A DNA stretch of 64,000 nt, from assembly GCA_009760855.2 (NCBI GenBank), contig WPIO01000001.1:11213501-11277500 (forward strand), read 5' to 3'. The notes under the pieces were generated by a model that did not search any database, was not told the DNA's origin, and was given only the letters and a program-made list of their open reading frames with translations. The translations under genes and the position numbers were made by a program. The DNA comes from Cristatella mucedo. Taxonomy: Eukaryota > Bryozoa > Phylactolaemata > Cristatellidae. Positions 11,346-21,064 of the stretch are shown here, piece by piece. Every line of letters starts with the position of its first letter. The stretch's first letter is position 1.

Positions 11346-11975
11346 GGCGGCTTGCGAAGAATTTAACTAGCTCGTTAGTTCTGTATCGGCTAGATGATGA
11401 TTGGAATTCTCCTTTGGCTGGGCTACCGAAAAAAGGTATGAGGCCACGGCAGCTGGCGAAGAATATGGCTGCAAGGCTAGTTTGCAAATCCCACAGGTTT
11501 GACCATGTGTCTCCTTTGATGAAAGAAATTGGACGGCTGCCTGTTGACCGACGGATACAAAGCAAGGTTCTTTTGCTGATCCACAGGGCCCAGCATGGCT
11601 TGGCTCCTCCATACCTAGCTGAACTACTGCACCAGTTTCAGCCTCCGTGGGCCCTCAGGTTCTATGTGGACAATTCATTAGCCATTCCATCCCCCCTTCA
11701 AGATCATTAGCGACAGAAGCTTTTGCTCTGCAAGTCCTAGGCTGCGGAACCCACTTCCACAATTCTTAAGCGACGACACTACTCTCCTGCTGCCGACTAT
11801 GGCCCATCCTTTTCAGCGGTCCTGAGCTGCTACTTCCATGCTACTCACTAGCTCAGCTGCTCTCCGGACTCTGCTATGCTTCCCACTTTCTCTTCGTTGC
11901 TAGAGACGAAGTCTGATGGCTACTGAATGCGTATCGAAAGCCGCTTAGGCTGTGGGTGCGCTATACAAAACTCTC
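11340..11975 (+). pseudogene. LINE lineage 2: C-terminal reverse transcriptase and 3' end
   Basis: Reads LAGLPKKG..., AARLVCKSHRFDHVSPLMK, RLPVDRRIQSKVLLLI, HGLAPPYLAELL: the thumb-region order of L2/CR1-type ORF2 (N.AARLV, DH.TP.L, LHWLPV..RI..K, LHGLAP.YL). The frame is shifted after about 11700, where 'gcgacagaagcttttgctct' encodes the usual GDRAF-like block. A second copy lies at 61276-62060. Confidence 0.75.
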
Positions 11976-12909
11976 CTGCGTAACACCCACCTGGTCTTTA
12001 TGGCTTTGCGGAGTGGGAGCTCTCTCGTGTGAAACACGTGCCTGGATGATGGCGCCCCCCCCCCGTAGCCGCCTTCTTAGACGGGTGGATGCAGACAGGG
12101 AAGGGGCGTAAGCCTTGCGGGGGGGGGACCGGCACGAAGAGCCGTTTTGAGCGAACGCCCAGAGCGTAACCGTTTCGCGCGAGCTCCATTGAGGAGCAGC
12201 TTGGTGTGTATTGTATAGCGGTGCCCTAAGAGGACTACAATTTTTCATGAGCACGTTCAATATGCTGCAGCGGAAGCGGAAGTCAATTGCTCAGTGATAA
12301 CGTTCGAAGCGTCTGCGCGCATAGGCGATGCACTGCGAACCATTTGCACGGATGGAGCACCAGACTGACGTAGAGGAACGGGTGGGGTTTTAATTCTTAT
12401 TAAATGCTGTCAAGTCAGAGGGTATCGCGAAGGCTGTCGTGACCGAGTTCCTTCCTGGCTTTAGGAGCGTACCAACTGAGCGGGGTCAACAGAATCTGAG
12501 GCGGTTGGTAGGTGGCACAGCGAACAGACCCGGCTCGAGGTGTGCGGGAGGCGCGATGCGAGAAGGAGTCCGAGCTCCAGGGACACTCTGCGACAGGTGC
12601 CGGAGGAGCAAGAGAATGAAGGACCGGCACAGCGAGCGGCAGGACCTGGAGTCGATACGCTACTTGGCGGGCGACCAATGCAGGCTGGTAGTGAGACGAG
12701 CGGTGCATTTCGGCTGCTACCGCGTCCGCGATAGACAACCTTAACTGGCGACATTCGGACCGTCTGCAAGCGGCTGTTTCATCCACTGGCAACAAAACAT
12801 GCGAGCAGTGGAAAGTCTGTAGGCCTGATATCAGGCAAGCTTTAGGCATACTTTGGCTCGGCCAACTTTATTTTAGGTATCAGGCATTCTTATCTAAGCA
12901 GGCTCGAGA
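11976..12909. other. No gene recognised
   Basis: Moderate to high GC. Two overlapping 100-144-codon frames (12415-12849 minus, 12439-12744 plus) are open against each other, show no domain, and are not supported as genes. C and G homopolymers occur at 12055-12063 and 12120-12127. Confidence 0.4.
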
Positions 12910-13130
12910 GTTTGCCATGTCACGTAGCTGAAAGTGGACACTACACTTGACTATGGAACTGAAACGGTTATCTAGTGAAAGTTAAATTATGAACAGGACA
13001 CCCAGATCTCGCGTAGAGGCCGCAGGAGACTTGCACGCCAGCAGAGCCCACTTGTAGGCTTTCCAATTTTTGATTAGCATTAGTGTGCCCATAGCTATTC
13101 AGTTGCTTAGTGCGGTACAGTTGTGAGTCA
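12910..13130 (-). pseudogene. L2/CR1-like LINE fragment (RT middle)
   Basis: Matches 42690-42890 block by block in the same orientation: 'gtagctgaaagt', 'cttgactatggaactga', 'ttccaattttt..gat.a..a.tagt.tgcccata'. That stretch encodes part of the RT palm/thumb in the larger copy. Here it is too decayed for a frame. Confidence 0.6.
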
Positions 13131-13316
13131 GCTGCATCATCAGAGGGGGTCCAGTGGGCCAGCTGTCTTTTCAGACTGAGAGATCCATTTCGAGATGAAG
13201 AGTCATTAGCGATTAGTCATAATGTACGAGATGAATATCAAAGATGCGGAGGGTAAGTAATGCAGTGAGTATTTATACATTACCTATATGTAATGTATAT
13301 AATATGTGGATGCATG

Positions 13317-13317
<1 letters not shown>

Positions 13318-13369
<52 letters not shown>
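13318..13369. repeat. (TA)n microsatellite
   Basis: About 50 bp of pure alternating TA. Confidence 0.95.
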
Positions 13370-13370
<1 letters not shown>

Positions 13371-13393
13371 GCATATGTATATGCGTGTGTGTA

Positions 13394-13912
13394 AAATCTG
13401 CCCTCGTTTATCGAGGTTAATCCGTTCCAGGCTCTACCACGATAGGTGAATTTCCGCGAAGTAGGATTCTTTATTTACAAATCAAATAAGAAAATAAGAC
13501 ATATTAGACGTTACAAACGTCGTATTATTTTTTATTGTACATTTGATTGCACACACACAATGTTTACGCACAAACACCAAGCTATGAAAATAGTGCATTT
13601 GGTGATGAAGCGATTAAGATGAAGAGATGTACAGCACAGCAAAGAAGAGCAAGGTTACTGCTCCTCTGAAGGCCCGACTTCAGTAGGAGAGTCGTCAGGT
13701 GGTGCAGTATCTTAAACAGGTGCGTCGTCGTCTTCTTCCGAGTTCCGTACGAACAGTAATTTTAATTGCAATACAGGGGTGTATAGTTGACTCAGACAAA
13801 GGAGCGTTCGCTGTATCATTTTCGCTATTTCGATAAACTTTTTAATGAATATACACGTATTTAAAAAACCTCGATAGAGTGAAGCCGCGAGAAAGTCGAA
13901 GAGGGACGACTG
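13394..13912. mobile_element. Non-autonomous pogo/Tigger-like DNA transposon, 519 bp
   Basis: The right end, read inward, is CAGTCGTCCCTC and the left end is the diverged AAATCTGCCCTC; TA flanks both. Subterminal 'tatcgagg', 'ccgttccag', 'gataggtgaatttccgcgaagta' and, at the right, 'cctcgatagagtgaagccgcg' are characteristic of a widespread animal MITE type. No transposase frame inside. Confidence 0.8.
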
Positions 13913-14582
13913 TATATATGTATATATACATATTACCTTGGGGAAATGATCAGTCTTTCCACAAGGTAATATGTATCACCTTGGGGAAAGATTCTCTGAT
14001 CTCTTGTCTGTCACATTGAAGTAGAAGCCCATCGCAGTATAAGTAAGACGCTGACACATGAGCAGCTTAGGTGCCGATCAACGGTCGACATTAGCGTTTA
14101 TAACTTTATGCACAGGCGACCTCATCATTGCTTTTATAGCAGCTTGACTTGACCTTAGGTAGGATAATAATAATAGTAACACCTGCATAGCATCGTCAGA
14201 TAATTGAATCTCTCTAACCACTTTACTCACGTTTTGGTACGACCTGCAGTAGTCTCGCATGCCAGTCGATGGACAGGCAGTCCAGACTTTTGCATGTTTT
14301 TCAAGCCGACGTCTATTGGTCGCAGCAGCTAGTTTAATGTCAGCAGCTTTAATGTCGTACAGCTTTCGCTTCGCCAGGCGAGCCAACTCATCCACAGCAC
14401 GCGTCGTGTCATCGTGCAATTTCGCAGCCGTTGCAGTCCTCCTCTGGCGCCGCTTGCCCCGGGGTCGAGCCAGCTGGGATGGGGGGGGGGGGGGAGTGAG
14501 CATGCTGCCGCCGCCGCCCGAGGTGTAAGCCCACAGAGCCAGGAAGGAAAAAACAGCCGCCAACGTAGAACGATTTCCAAGT
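13913..14582. other. Region downstream of the P450 gene; one unassigned frame
   Basis: 13934-13990 holds an imperfect palindrome and repeat of 'taccttggggaaa'. 14160-14200 is a decayed LINE tail ('aataataatagtaacacctgcatagc'). The minus frame 14078-14563 (161 codons) has a Lys/Arg/Ala-rich middle (LARLAKRKLYDIKAADIKLA), but its end is LINE-tail sequence and its start is Gly/Pro-rich low complexity. I do not recognise it and do not call a gene. Confidence 0.35.
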
Positions 14583-14588
14583 TTTATT
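14583..14588 (-). terminator. Candidate polyadenylation signal AATAAA of the P450 gene
   Basis: First AATAAA (or ATTAAA) on the minus strand after the P450 stop codon, giving a 3' UTR of about 450-470 nt. That UTR crosses a GCC-rich stretch near 14850-14880. The several AATAAA strings at 14720-14815 are on the plus strand and not usable by this gene. Confidence 0.45.
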
Positions 14589-15037
14589 TCCGCCAGCGTG
14601 CAGGAAACGCAGGTACGCAGAACCGAGCCTCGCAGAACCGAGCCAGCGAGTACAAAAGCGGCACTGCAGTCGCGAACGCACGCGTCAGCGCTCGTCGAAC
14701 GCCGAGCAGCCGATTGTCTCTAATAAATAAATTAGGGAAACAAGCCTGCGAGCCTTGAGGAAGGCACGGCCCCACTGTAGAGACATCGTCGAATAAATAT
14801 AGGAGTGTAGAAAAATAAATAACTCCGGGCGCTGCGCAAAGCTTTTACACGCGCCGCCGCCGCCGGCCGCCGCCGCCGCCCCGGTTGGAGCATCGTAGCA
14901 GCAACTATCCGAAAGAGTCACTATCACCAGTCTTCGCCCCCTGCCGCCGCCCGCCGTAGCGGTAGCGGCGGGAATTACAAGGAGCCGCCGCCCCATCTCT
15001 ATCGTGCCGCCCTAGCAGGGCGCCCGTCAGCTCGTCT

Positions 15038-17374
15038 TCAGCAGCCGGTCACCGAGACGTCCGTAGCCGCTTCCTTGAAGCGGTAGCGGATCTGGACGTC
15101 GTTGGTCGGCGGCAGGATCTCGTGTCCGTGGTAGCGAACGTCGACCGTCGCCTGCTGCCCGGGCAGAGCCTCGATGTCGAGTCGCGAGAGCAGCGAGATG
15201 AGGAAGAACTTGACCTGGAGCACGGCGATCCTCTTGCCCGGACACAGGGTGCCGAACGCCAGCACGGGGTTCTTCAGCTCGATGCCGTTCTTGTAGAACT
15301 TCTGGTCGATGAAGCGATCGTATTTAAACGCCTGCAATTATGGAACACTCGAAGTGACCCGGCTGCTGACCCGGGGCCGCTCCTGACCCCATCCTGCCCA
15401 CCGAATCCACAGCGCCACCAGCCGCAGCAGCATCCTCCGACAACCCCGCGCGGGCGCTCTTTAGCACTCTTACCGTCGGGTTCTCGAATATCTCCGGGTC
15501 CTTGTGAATGGCCGGCGGGTGCATGCACACCTTGTCACCAGCGCGAACGGTGTACGTGTGGCCGGTGCTCGCTACGGTGAACTGAGTGTCGGCCTTGTTC
15601 ACTCGAACCATGAACACGCCGCTGGCCAGTCGAAACGACTCGTTCACGACGCTGTCTGTAAGAGAGCGAATCATCGGCTGCGTAAGAACGCGGTCGTTGC
15701 TGCTGCTGCTGCGGTGGGCTCGCCAGCTCGGCCTCGACGGGTCGGTGCCGTACGTTGAGGGGGGGGGGGTCGGCGGTGTCGCTGCAGGTCAGCGAGGCTC
15801 TCGCTGCTGCTGCTGCTGCTTACCGAGCGTCCTGAGGCTGTCGATGTCGGCCGTGCTTATAGAGGCTGCCTGTGGTGGACCGCCGTCGCCGCCGCACTCC
15901 GAGCGGCTGGCTAGCATCTCGTCGAGCTCGGCTCGCACGGCGGCCATGGCGACAGGGTCGCGAAGCAGGTTGTGCACGCACCAGAAGGCTATCTTGAACG
16001 TGTTCATGTTGACGTGCAGGTAAACGAGGTTGTGACCCTTGACGGCCGACTCGTCGAGCCCGTGGCCGTGCATGTGCTCGATGGCCGCCTTGATGTAGTC
16101 GGACGCGTCGGGCGAGGCGAGCAGCGTCTCGCCGCTCGGCTGCTGGGAGAGCACTCGGAGCGCGCGGCACGCCTCGGGGAAGAGCCACTTGGGCAGGCCG
16201 ATCCAGACGTAGTTGAAGTACTTGTGGAACGTGCGCAGGTTGTCGCCGAACACGCGATAGTTGAACGAGGGCGACTCCTGCTCGGGGCCAAAGATGGAGT
16301 TAAAGATGGCGCGGAATATGGTGTCGGATGCGAGGCCCAGCAGGCCCGCCTCGCTCCACTCGGTCTGGCCTGCGGTGACGCGTGGCAGCGAGTCGCGAAG
16401 CGAGTCGAACGACACGTCCAGGTTTCGCTGGAACTGGCACAGGCTGCGCGGCACGGCGGGCCCCTTGGTCGTCTTGGTGGCGAACTTGATCATGTTTCGC
16501 GAGTCGGGAATGCTGAAGCCGAATATGTGACTGTTGACCTGCTCCTGAACGGCGTCGAAATCGAAGTTCTTCTCTCGGCTGGAAAACGTTGGAGACGGCG
16601 CGTCGCGTGAGCCCGCGAAGTGCAAGGCCGGCGGTGAGCGAGCGAGACAGCGAGCGAGCGATGCGCCACTTTTGGCCAGTCTTCGCTGCTGCTGCTGAAG
16701 CGACGAAACGCTACGCGAGTGGGCTTGAGCAAATTACGAAGAGCATCATCACTCGGTTGGAGGCGGCGGCGGCGGAGGGGGAGGGGTGAGCGAATTAGCC
16801 ACGATAAATCTCGCTGCCGAGATTCAATTGAGCAGAGCGGCACTCGAGCCCTGATTTACGATGTCGTTAAGCGATCTCGGGCTCGGCACCTTCCAGGGAC
16901 GCTGCGGGGCGGCGGCGTGGCGCTCACCTGAAGTTCTCAAAACTGTGAGGGTCGGCGACGATGGTCATATGGTAGTGAAGAAGGCGTACGGTAAAGAGAC
17001 CGCCCAGTTTCGCGGCGGCCCCGTGCAGGAACTGGACGGCGTTCTCGCCGAACTCCTTGCCGTTGCCCCAAAGGAAGTGGCCGGGCACAAGCGGCGGCTC
17101 TCCCGCTCTCCTGCAACCGGCAGCGGCGGCTTCACACTCTTCCGTTCGCATCGACCTCTCGCGCGCGCCAAGACTCGTGGCTGGGGGACGCGCACGACCA
17201 GGCGACCACGACCAGGGGACGCGCGCGCGGAGCTGAGGCCGGCCTGCGAAGAGCGACCGAGCGCCGCGCGGTAGGCGGCCGTGTCACTTACGGTTTACGC
17301 TGCACCCTTCGAGCGAGGTAGACGACGAGACATAGTAGGACTGCGGCTATCAGGACGACCGACAGTAGAGCCAT
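15038..17374 (-). CDS. Cytochrome P450, CYP7/CYP8 clan (5 coding exons, 498 aa)
   Basis: Coding exons on the minus strand: 17374-17292, 17110-16928, 16578-15824, 15655-15474, 15331-15038 (1497 nt including TGA). All introns are GT-AG, with donors GTAAGT, GTGAGC, GTAAGC and GTAAGA, and phases 2, 2, 1, 0 join exactly. Residues 1-21 are a membrane anchor (MALLSVVLIAAVLLCLVVYLA) followed by basic residues and a GEPPL motif (about 31-35), a CYP7/CYP8 hallmark. The I-helix region is about 271-295 (NMNTF..AFW), K-helix ExxR is E346/R349, FKYDRF is 403-408, the heme-ligand Cys is C431, and a C-terminal ILPP.ND motif matches CYP7. By family this is an ER heme-thiolate enzyme acting on sterols or related lipids; the substrate cannot be read from sequence. 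Start: first ATG after a good splice acceptor, context GTCATGG. Oddity: the Cys loop is three residues short (AFGTLCPGK). CYP7A, CYP7B, CYP8 and CYP39 cannot be told apart here. Confidence 0.9.
16579..16927 (-). other. P450 intron 2 (the longest coding intron)
   Basis: 349 nt from GTGAGC donor to TTTTCCAG acceptor. It holds a short GGC/GGA-rich run near 16760-16785 and no recognisable gene or repeat. The other coding introns are 181 (17111-17291), 168 (15656-15823) and 142 nt (15332-15473). Confidence 0.8.
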
Positions 17375-17394
17375 GACAGCACTGGCGGGCGAGC
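17375..17394 (-). other. 5' UTR part of the first coding exon, after a splice acceptor
   Basis: On the minus strand a strong acceptor (pyrimidine-rich, ending TTATTCTGCAG) lies 20 nt before the P450 start codon. The frame is open further upstream, but the GC-rich sequence there does not resemble a P450 N-terminus. A 5' intron ending here is therefore the better model. Confidence 0.55.
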
Positions 17395-17579
17395 CTGCAG
17401 AATAAGTGCGACGGCCTCGGTCAGGCACAGCGACGGCCGGCGATGAGCGGCCGCTGGGCTTGCAAGCCCAACCGCCGCCTAGCCACCCCAGCGACTTCCC
17501 CTCCAAGCCCCATGCGCCGGCGTCGGAGGCGGTGGAGGATAAAGCTTTAATTGATTCATTCCGAGGGTGGACGGGCGGC

Positions 17580-17692
17580 GAGGGAGCGAGCGGGCAGCGG
17601 GCGGGCAGGCGGGGGGGGGGGCAAGTGAGCGGGCAGCTGGCGGCAAGCGGGGGGGGGGGGGGGAGGCAAGTGAGCGGGCAGCGGGCGGCGAC
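17580..17692. repeat. G-rich short tandem repeat (GGCAAGTGAGCGGGCAGC-like)
   Basis: Two or more imperfect copies of a unit containing 'gcaagtgagcgggcag', separated by runs of 10 or more G. It lies in the proposed 5' intron of the P450 gene. The G runs could form quadruplex structure on the plus strand. Confidence 0.6.
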
Positions 17693-18177
17693 AGGCTCGT
17701 CATCTTCCGCATCTATCGACAACGCTATCGTTCGCTCGAAAAATTCGCCGTTCGCGTTACGAAGTAATTTTGTCACGTCCGATTTCGAAGTTTCGCCCAG
17801 TCTCGCCCACTGCCAGCAACGGGGGGGGGGCGGCTGCGGGCGTCGCCTGGGCCTCTGGCGAGGACTAGGAAAAAGACGAGGCAAAAGGCGCCCGGCCAGT
17901 GCTCGGCAGCGAAGTCGCCCGCCCGGGGGTAAAACCGACCGAGCGCCGACTCGGCGTCGGAGATGCACGAGAATCCCCGAAGAGTTCGGCGCGATAGTCT
18001 GGTGGAGCTCGAGGCGCTGGCGTGCAGCAGGTGCCCAACCCCGGGGTGAGCGAGTATCGAGGCCGAGGAGTCGCCGCTCAGCGCGGCCGCCGAGCTGACG
18101 GCGACCGCCCGCTCGCGGGCAAGCAGTGTGGGACGGCGGTGGCGGCCGCGGCTGGTCCGAGAGGAGGCAGCGCTTAC

Positions 18178-18285
18178 CGATGAAGCAGCGTTCGACGAGC
18201 AGCCTTCAAGCGACGAGATCGCTTCCCAGTAGGCGGTTTCGGAGGCAGTGGCCGGTACGGCTCGAGAGCTGTGTCGTGTGTGAAT
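18178..18285 (-). other. Predicted noncoding 5' exon of the P450 gene
   Basis: On the minus strand a donor CATCG|GTAAGCG ends this exon at 18178. About 30 nt before the proposed 5' end lies a TATATA box. Splicing to the acceptor at 17394 would remove a 783-nt intron. The 5' end (about 18285) is set only by distance from the TATA box. No transcript evidence is available. Confidence 0.4.
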
Positions 18286-18311
18286 GAAGGCCACTGTGGT
18301 GCCCCGCGAGC

Positions 18312-18317
18312 TATATA
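18312..18317 (-). promoter_or_regulatory. Candidate TATA box of the P450 gene
   Basis: Minus strand reads CTGTATATAGC in an otherwise GC-rich region, 25-35 nt before the inferred start of the noncoding exon. Its position relative to a good donor at 18178 is what makes it more than a chance AT patch. Confidence 0.4.
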
Positions 18318-19856
18318 CAGGCTGGGTCACCGAACCCACCAATCAGCTTTTCCGGATGTCCGGCCCGTAGCCCTCGGCGAAATGCGGAGCAGGTGCGGAT
18401 GCTTGTCGCCCTGTGGGCGGCTGGCTCGCTGTGCCCAACCGTGGGGGGAGGTGAGTTGAGCCGCAGGCGTGCTAGCCCCGTGCGTCTCGACTCGAAATGG
18501 CGACGGCACTCTGGCGAAATTCGGCTGCAGCGGGAGAGAGCCGACTACGTGCAGCAGAGCAGCGCAATGCCCGCCGAGACGCTGACGCTGAGCTTTTCGA
18601 ATGCACGTTCGCTGCACTATCGGAGCTTCGGCCGCAGCATCGGAGCCGGCCTGGCGGCTGGGCCTCGCGAGAGCGTGGCTCGGCGCTCGAGTTTTAGCGG
18701 TGCCGATCGATCGCTCGCTTCTTTGGCGCTTAGCCGCACACTTGCTCACTGCCCGACGTTTTGGCTATGGAGTTGTGTGGCGCTTCGCTCGGCGACCTCA
18801 CGACCAAACCTCCGGCAGTGGACTATCTACCGCTGCCATGCGAGCTGCGGCGGCGTTCGTGGCTCGAAGGCTTTCGACAGCGCTCGTGGCTGTAGGAAAT
18901 CCTCCGCAGGAAGCGCTCCGGAACTGATTGCCTCGAAGCCGGCGGGTGCAGGTTTTTTCAATTCTCTATTTTTGTGTACACCTTCTAAAATTAGTCCGGC
19001 GATGCCTTGCTTTCAATTATCGCGGAACTCTCGTGCACGTGTTAGCGAGGGCGCGAGTTTGTCACAGGTCGGTCGCCCGGCTTTCCGGAACCGCGACAGC
19101 GACAACGATGAAGGCGACGGTGGAAGCGCCGATCGAGTGGCTCGGTCGCTTCGCCAACATGCCGGCACAGGACGCTGCGAAGCGAACTCAGTCAGTGGCG
19201 AATCGACTCGGCGAAACTCGAATGGCAGCAGCGCTCGCTCGCACGGTCCGATTCTCTACCGAGCCGAGCTCCTGCTCTGCTGCGCGAGCGATGCTTGCCG
19301 CTGAAGGGGGGGAGCAAGGCCTGCAGGAGTGCTGACAGAGCCCTCTCCCTCCCCTCCTGTCCGGCCGGCCCTGGTGCGGTTCTCGAGCGGTGGCGGCAGC
19401 GGCAGCCGGGCGACGGCAGCGGGGCGGTCCAGCCAGGGGGCTGGCTGGACCGCCCCGTTGGCTCGCTTTTCCGGCGACCCTTCTTCCCCGAGAGCGAGCG
19501 GCGGTGAGGGCGGGGGGAGAGTCAAGCTTCTCGCCAGTCGCAACCGCTCGGTAACCGGATGGTCGGTGAAACCCGAGCGGCTGGGCCGGAAGAAGCTCGA
19601 GGAGCAGCTAGCGGCGGCTAGTAGCCACCGCTTTCCGAGCAGCCGGAGGACGGCTACCCATTTCGGATGCTGGCGGCGGCGGCAGCGGCGGCTGCGTGGG
19701 CAGGCGATGGCTCCTAGAGAACTCGACGAGCTGAGCAGCACGGAGAGGGGAGGGGGCGCCGTCCGGCCTCCCGCCGATCGACCTTACCGCCTGCGACTGT
19801 TTCGGCAGGCTCGTCATGCGGCCGGACGGGCGGGCGCGTCGGGTGGTTTGGAGGCA

Positions 19857-19897
19857 GATAAAGAGATGGCTTAAGATAAATCACCTCGGGCGATAAA
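19857..19897. promoter_or_regulatory. Cluster of three GATAA motifs upstream of the P450 gene
   Basis: GATAA occurs at 19857, 19875 and 19892, three times in about 40 bp of otherwise GC-rich sequence, about 1.55 kb upstream of the proposed P450 start site. GATA-factor binding is an inference from motif content only. Confidence 0.2.
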
Positions 19898-20144
19898 GCT
19901 TCCGCGACCAGAAATACACCGCCCGCCCTCTCTCGACGACGACCCCCCCTGATGCGTTGGCGTCGGCGCCCGACGCTCCCGCAGCTGTCGGCCCCAAACC
20001 CTTCGCAAGAGCGGGCGAAGAGGCCGAGAGCGGCTGAAGCACCGCTCCGGCACCACCACAGGGCGAGATTGCCGCTTCGGCAAGGCGCCCTGGCACGACC
20101 CCGAGCTAACTGCAGAGCGCAGCGGCCGGACGAGCGATCGTGGT

Positions 20145-20236
20145 CGCTCGGATTTGGGGGTATCCGCGGCGTCAGCTGCAGGCGACGCCGCCGCTCGGAT
20201 TGGGGGTATCCGCGGCGTCAGCAGGCGACGCCGCTC
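20145..20236. repeat. 47-bp tandem duplication
   Basis: Two near-identical copies, beginning at 20145 and 20192, each containing 'ggggtatccgcggcgtcag'. The second copy lacks a few bases after 'gtcag'. It lies in GC-rich sequence without a supported gene. Confidence 0.75.
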
Positions 20237-20623
20237 GACCTGCCGGCCTCGGGCAACGGCAGCAGCAGCAGCATAACAGAGCTCTCTTGCCGCCCGGTGC
20301 TTTAGTCATTGCAGCCCGCCGCCGGCGCCTCTGCCGTGCGGTTACTTAGCACGATGAATCAGACGGCGGCCAGAGCTAGTGCCAAGGGTGAGGTCCCCCG
20401 CTGTTCGGGATCTCTGTACGGCTGCGCGGTGGAGCGGAGCGATACGTGGAGAGATGCGCCGGCCGCGGTCGCTCTCCGAGAGGCTGAAGCGAGATGTCGA
20501 TCGAGCATCTCCTTCTGGCAGCTAGCTTCGATCGCCGGAAGTGATTCGGGCTCCGCCAGCTTCTCGGTGGCTCAGCTAAAAAGTGGCAGTGGAGGCTTAC
20601 AGTTCGCCCTACGACGAATCGAG

Positions 20624-20632
20624 TGAGAGTGA

Positions 20633-20709
<77 letters not shown>
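20624..20709. repeat. (GA)n microsatellite
   Basis: About 80 bp, nearly pure GA on the plus strand. Confidence 0.95.
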
Positions 20710-20713
<4 letters not shown>

Positions 20714-21064
20714 AGAACGCAATCGAGTGGCTTCTCGGGGCTCAGCTTGTGTGCACCTCTCTCACGGTTAGCTAGTGCTGTTGCGCCTGCCTAACGAGTT
20801 TCGCAACATCGTATGGAGACACCTCATTAAGTGCGAAGAGCGTAAATACGCTCGTGCGAGTTTCCCTTGAAATCCACACGCCCCTGCGAGGAGGTCTGCA
20901 ACCTGTCCGGTGCTGCAACGAAGGCAACACTGCTGAGGCTGCGGCGGCCGTCCGTACGCGGCCGCCGCTCGCTTGTGCAAGAAAAGCGAGCAAAGCGTCG
21001 GTACAGGGCGGAGCGGCGGTCCTGCAGCGTGCAGGCCAGCTCCGCGCGGCTGCGCTCTCGCACC

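Larger units (their letters stand above)
14850..20500. other. GC-rich, CpG-dense block around and upstream of the P450 gene
   Basis: Base composition is clearly GC-rich, with many CG dinucleotides and G homopolymer runs (17617-17628, 17650-17663, 17821-17830). Besides the P450 gene it contains long overlapping frames in several registers (for example 18393-19304 plus), rich in Arg/Ser/Ala/Pro and without recognisable domains. I read those as chance frames in stop-poor DNA. Upstream of 18.3 kb I see no second gene. Confidence 0.6.

Noticed and set aside
17288-17968. Extending the P450 N-terminus upstream through the open frame before its ATG
   Set aside because: The upstream text is Pro/Arg-rich and a strong splice acceptor lies 20 nt before an ATG that starts a normal membrane anchor.
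18393-19304. 303-codon frame as a second gene divergent from the P450
   Set aside because: Low-information Arg/Ser/Ala text, competing open frames, no recognisable domain or splice support.
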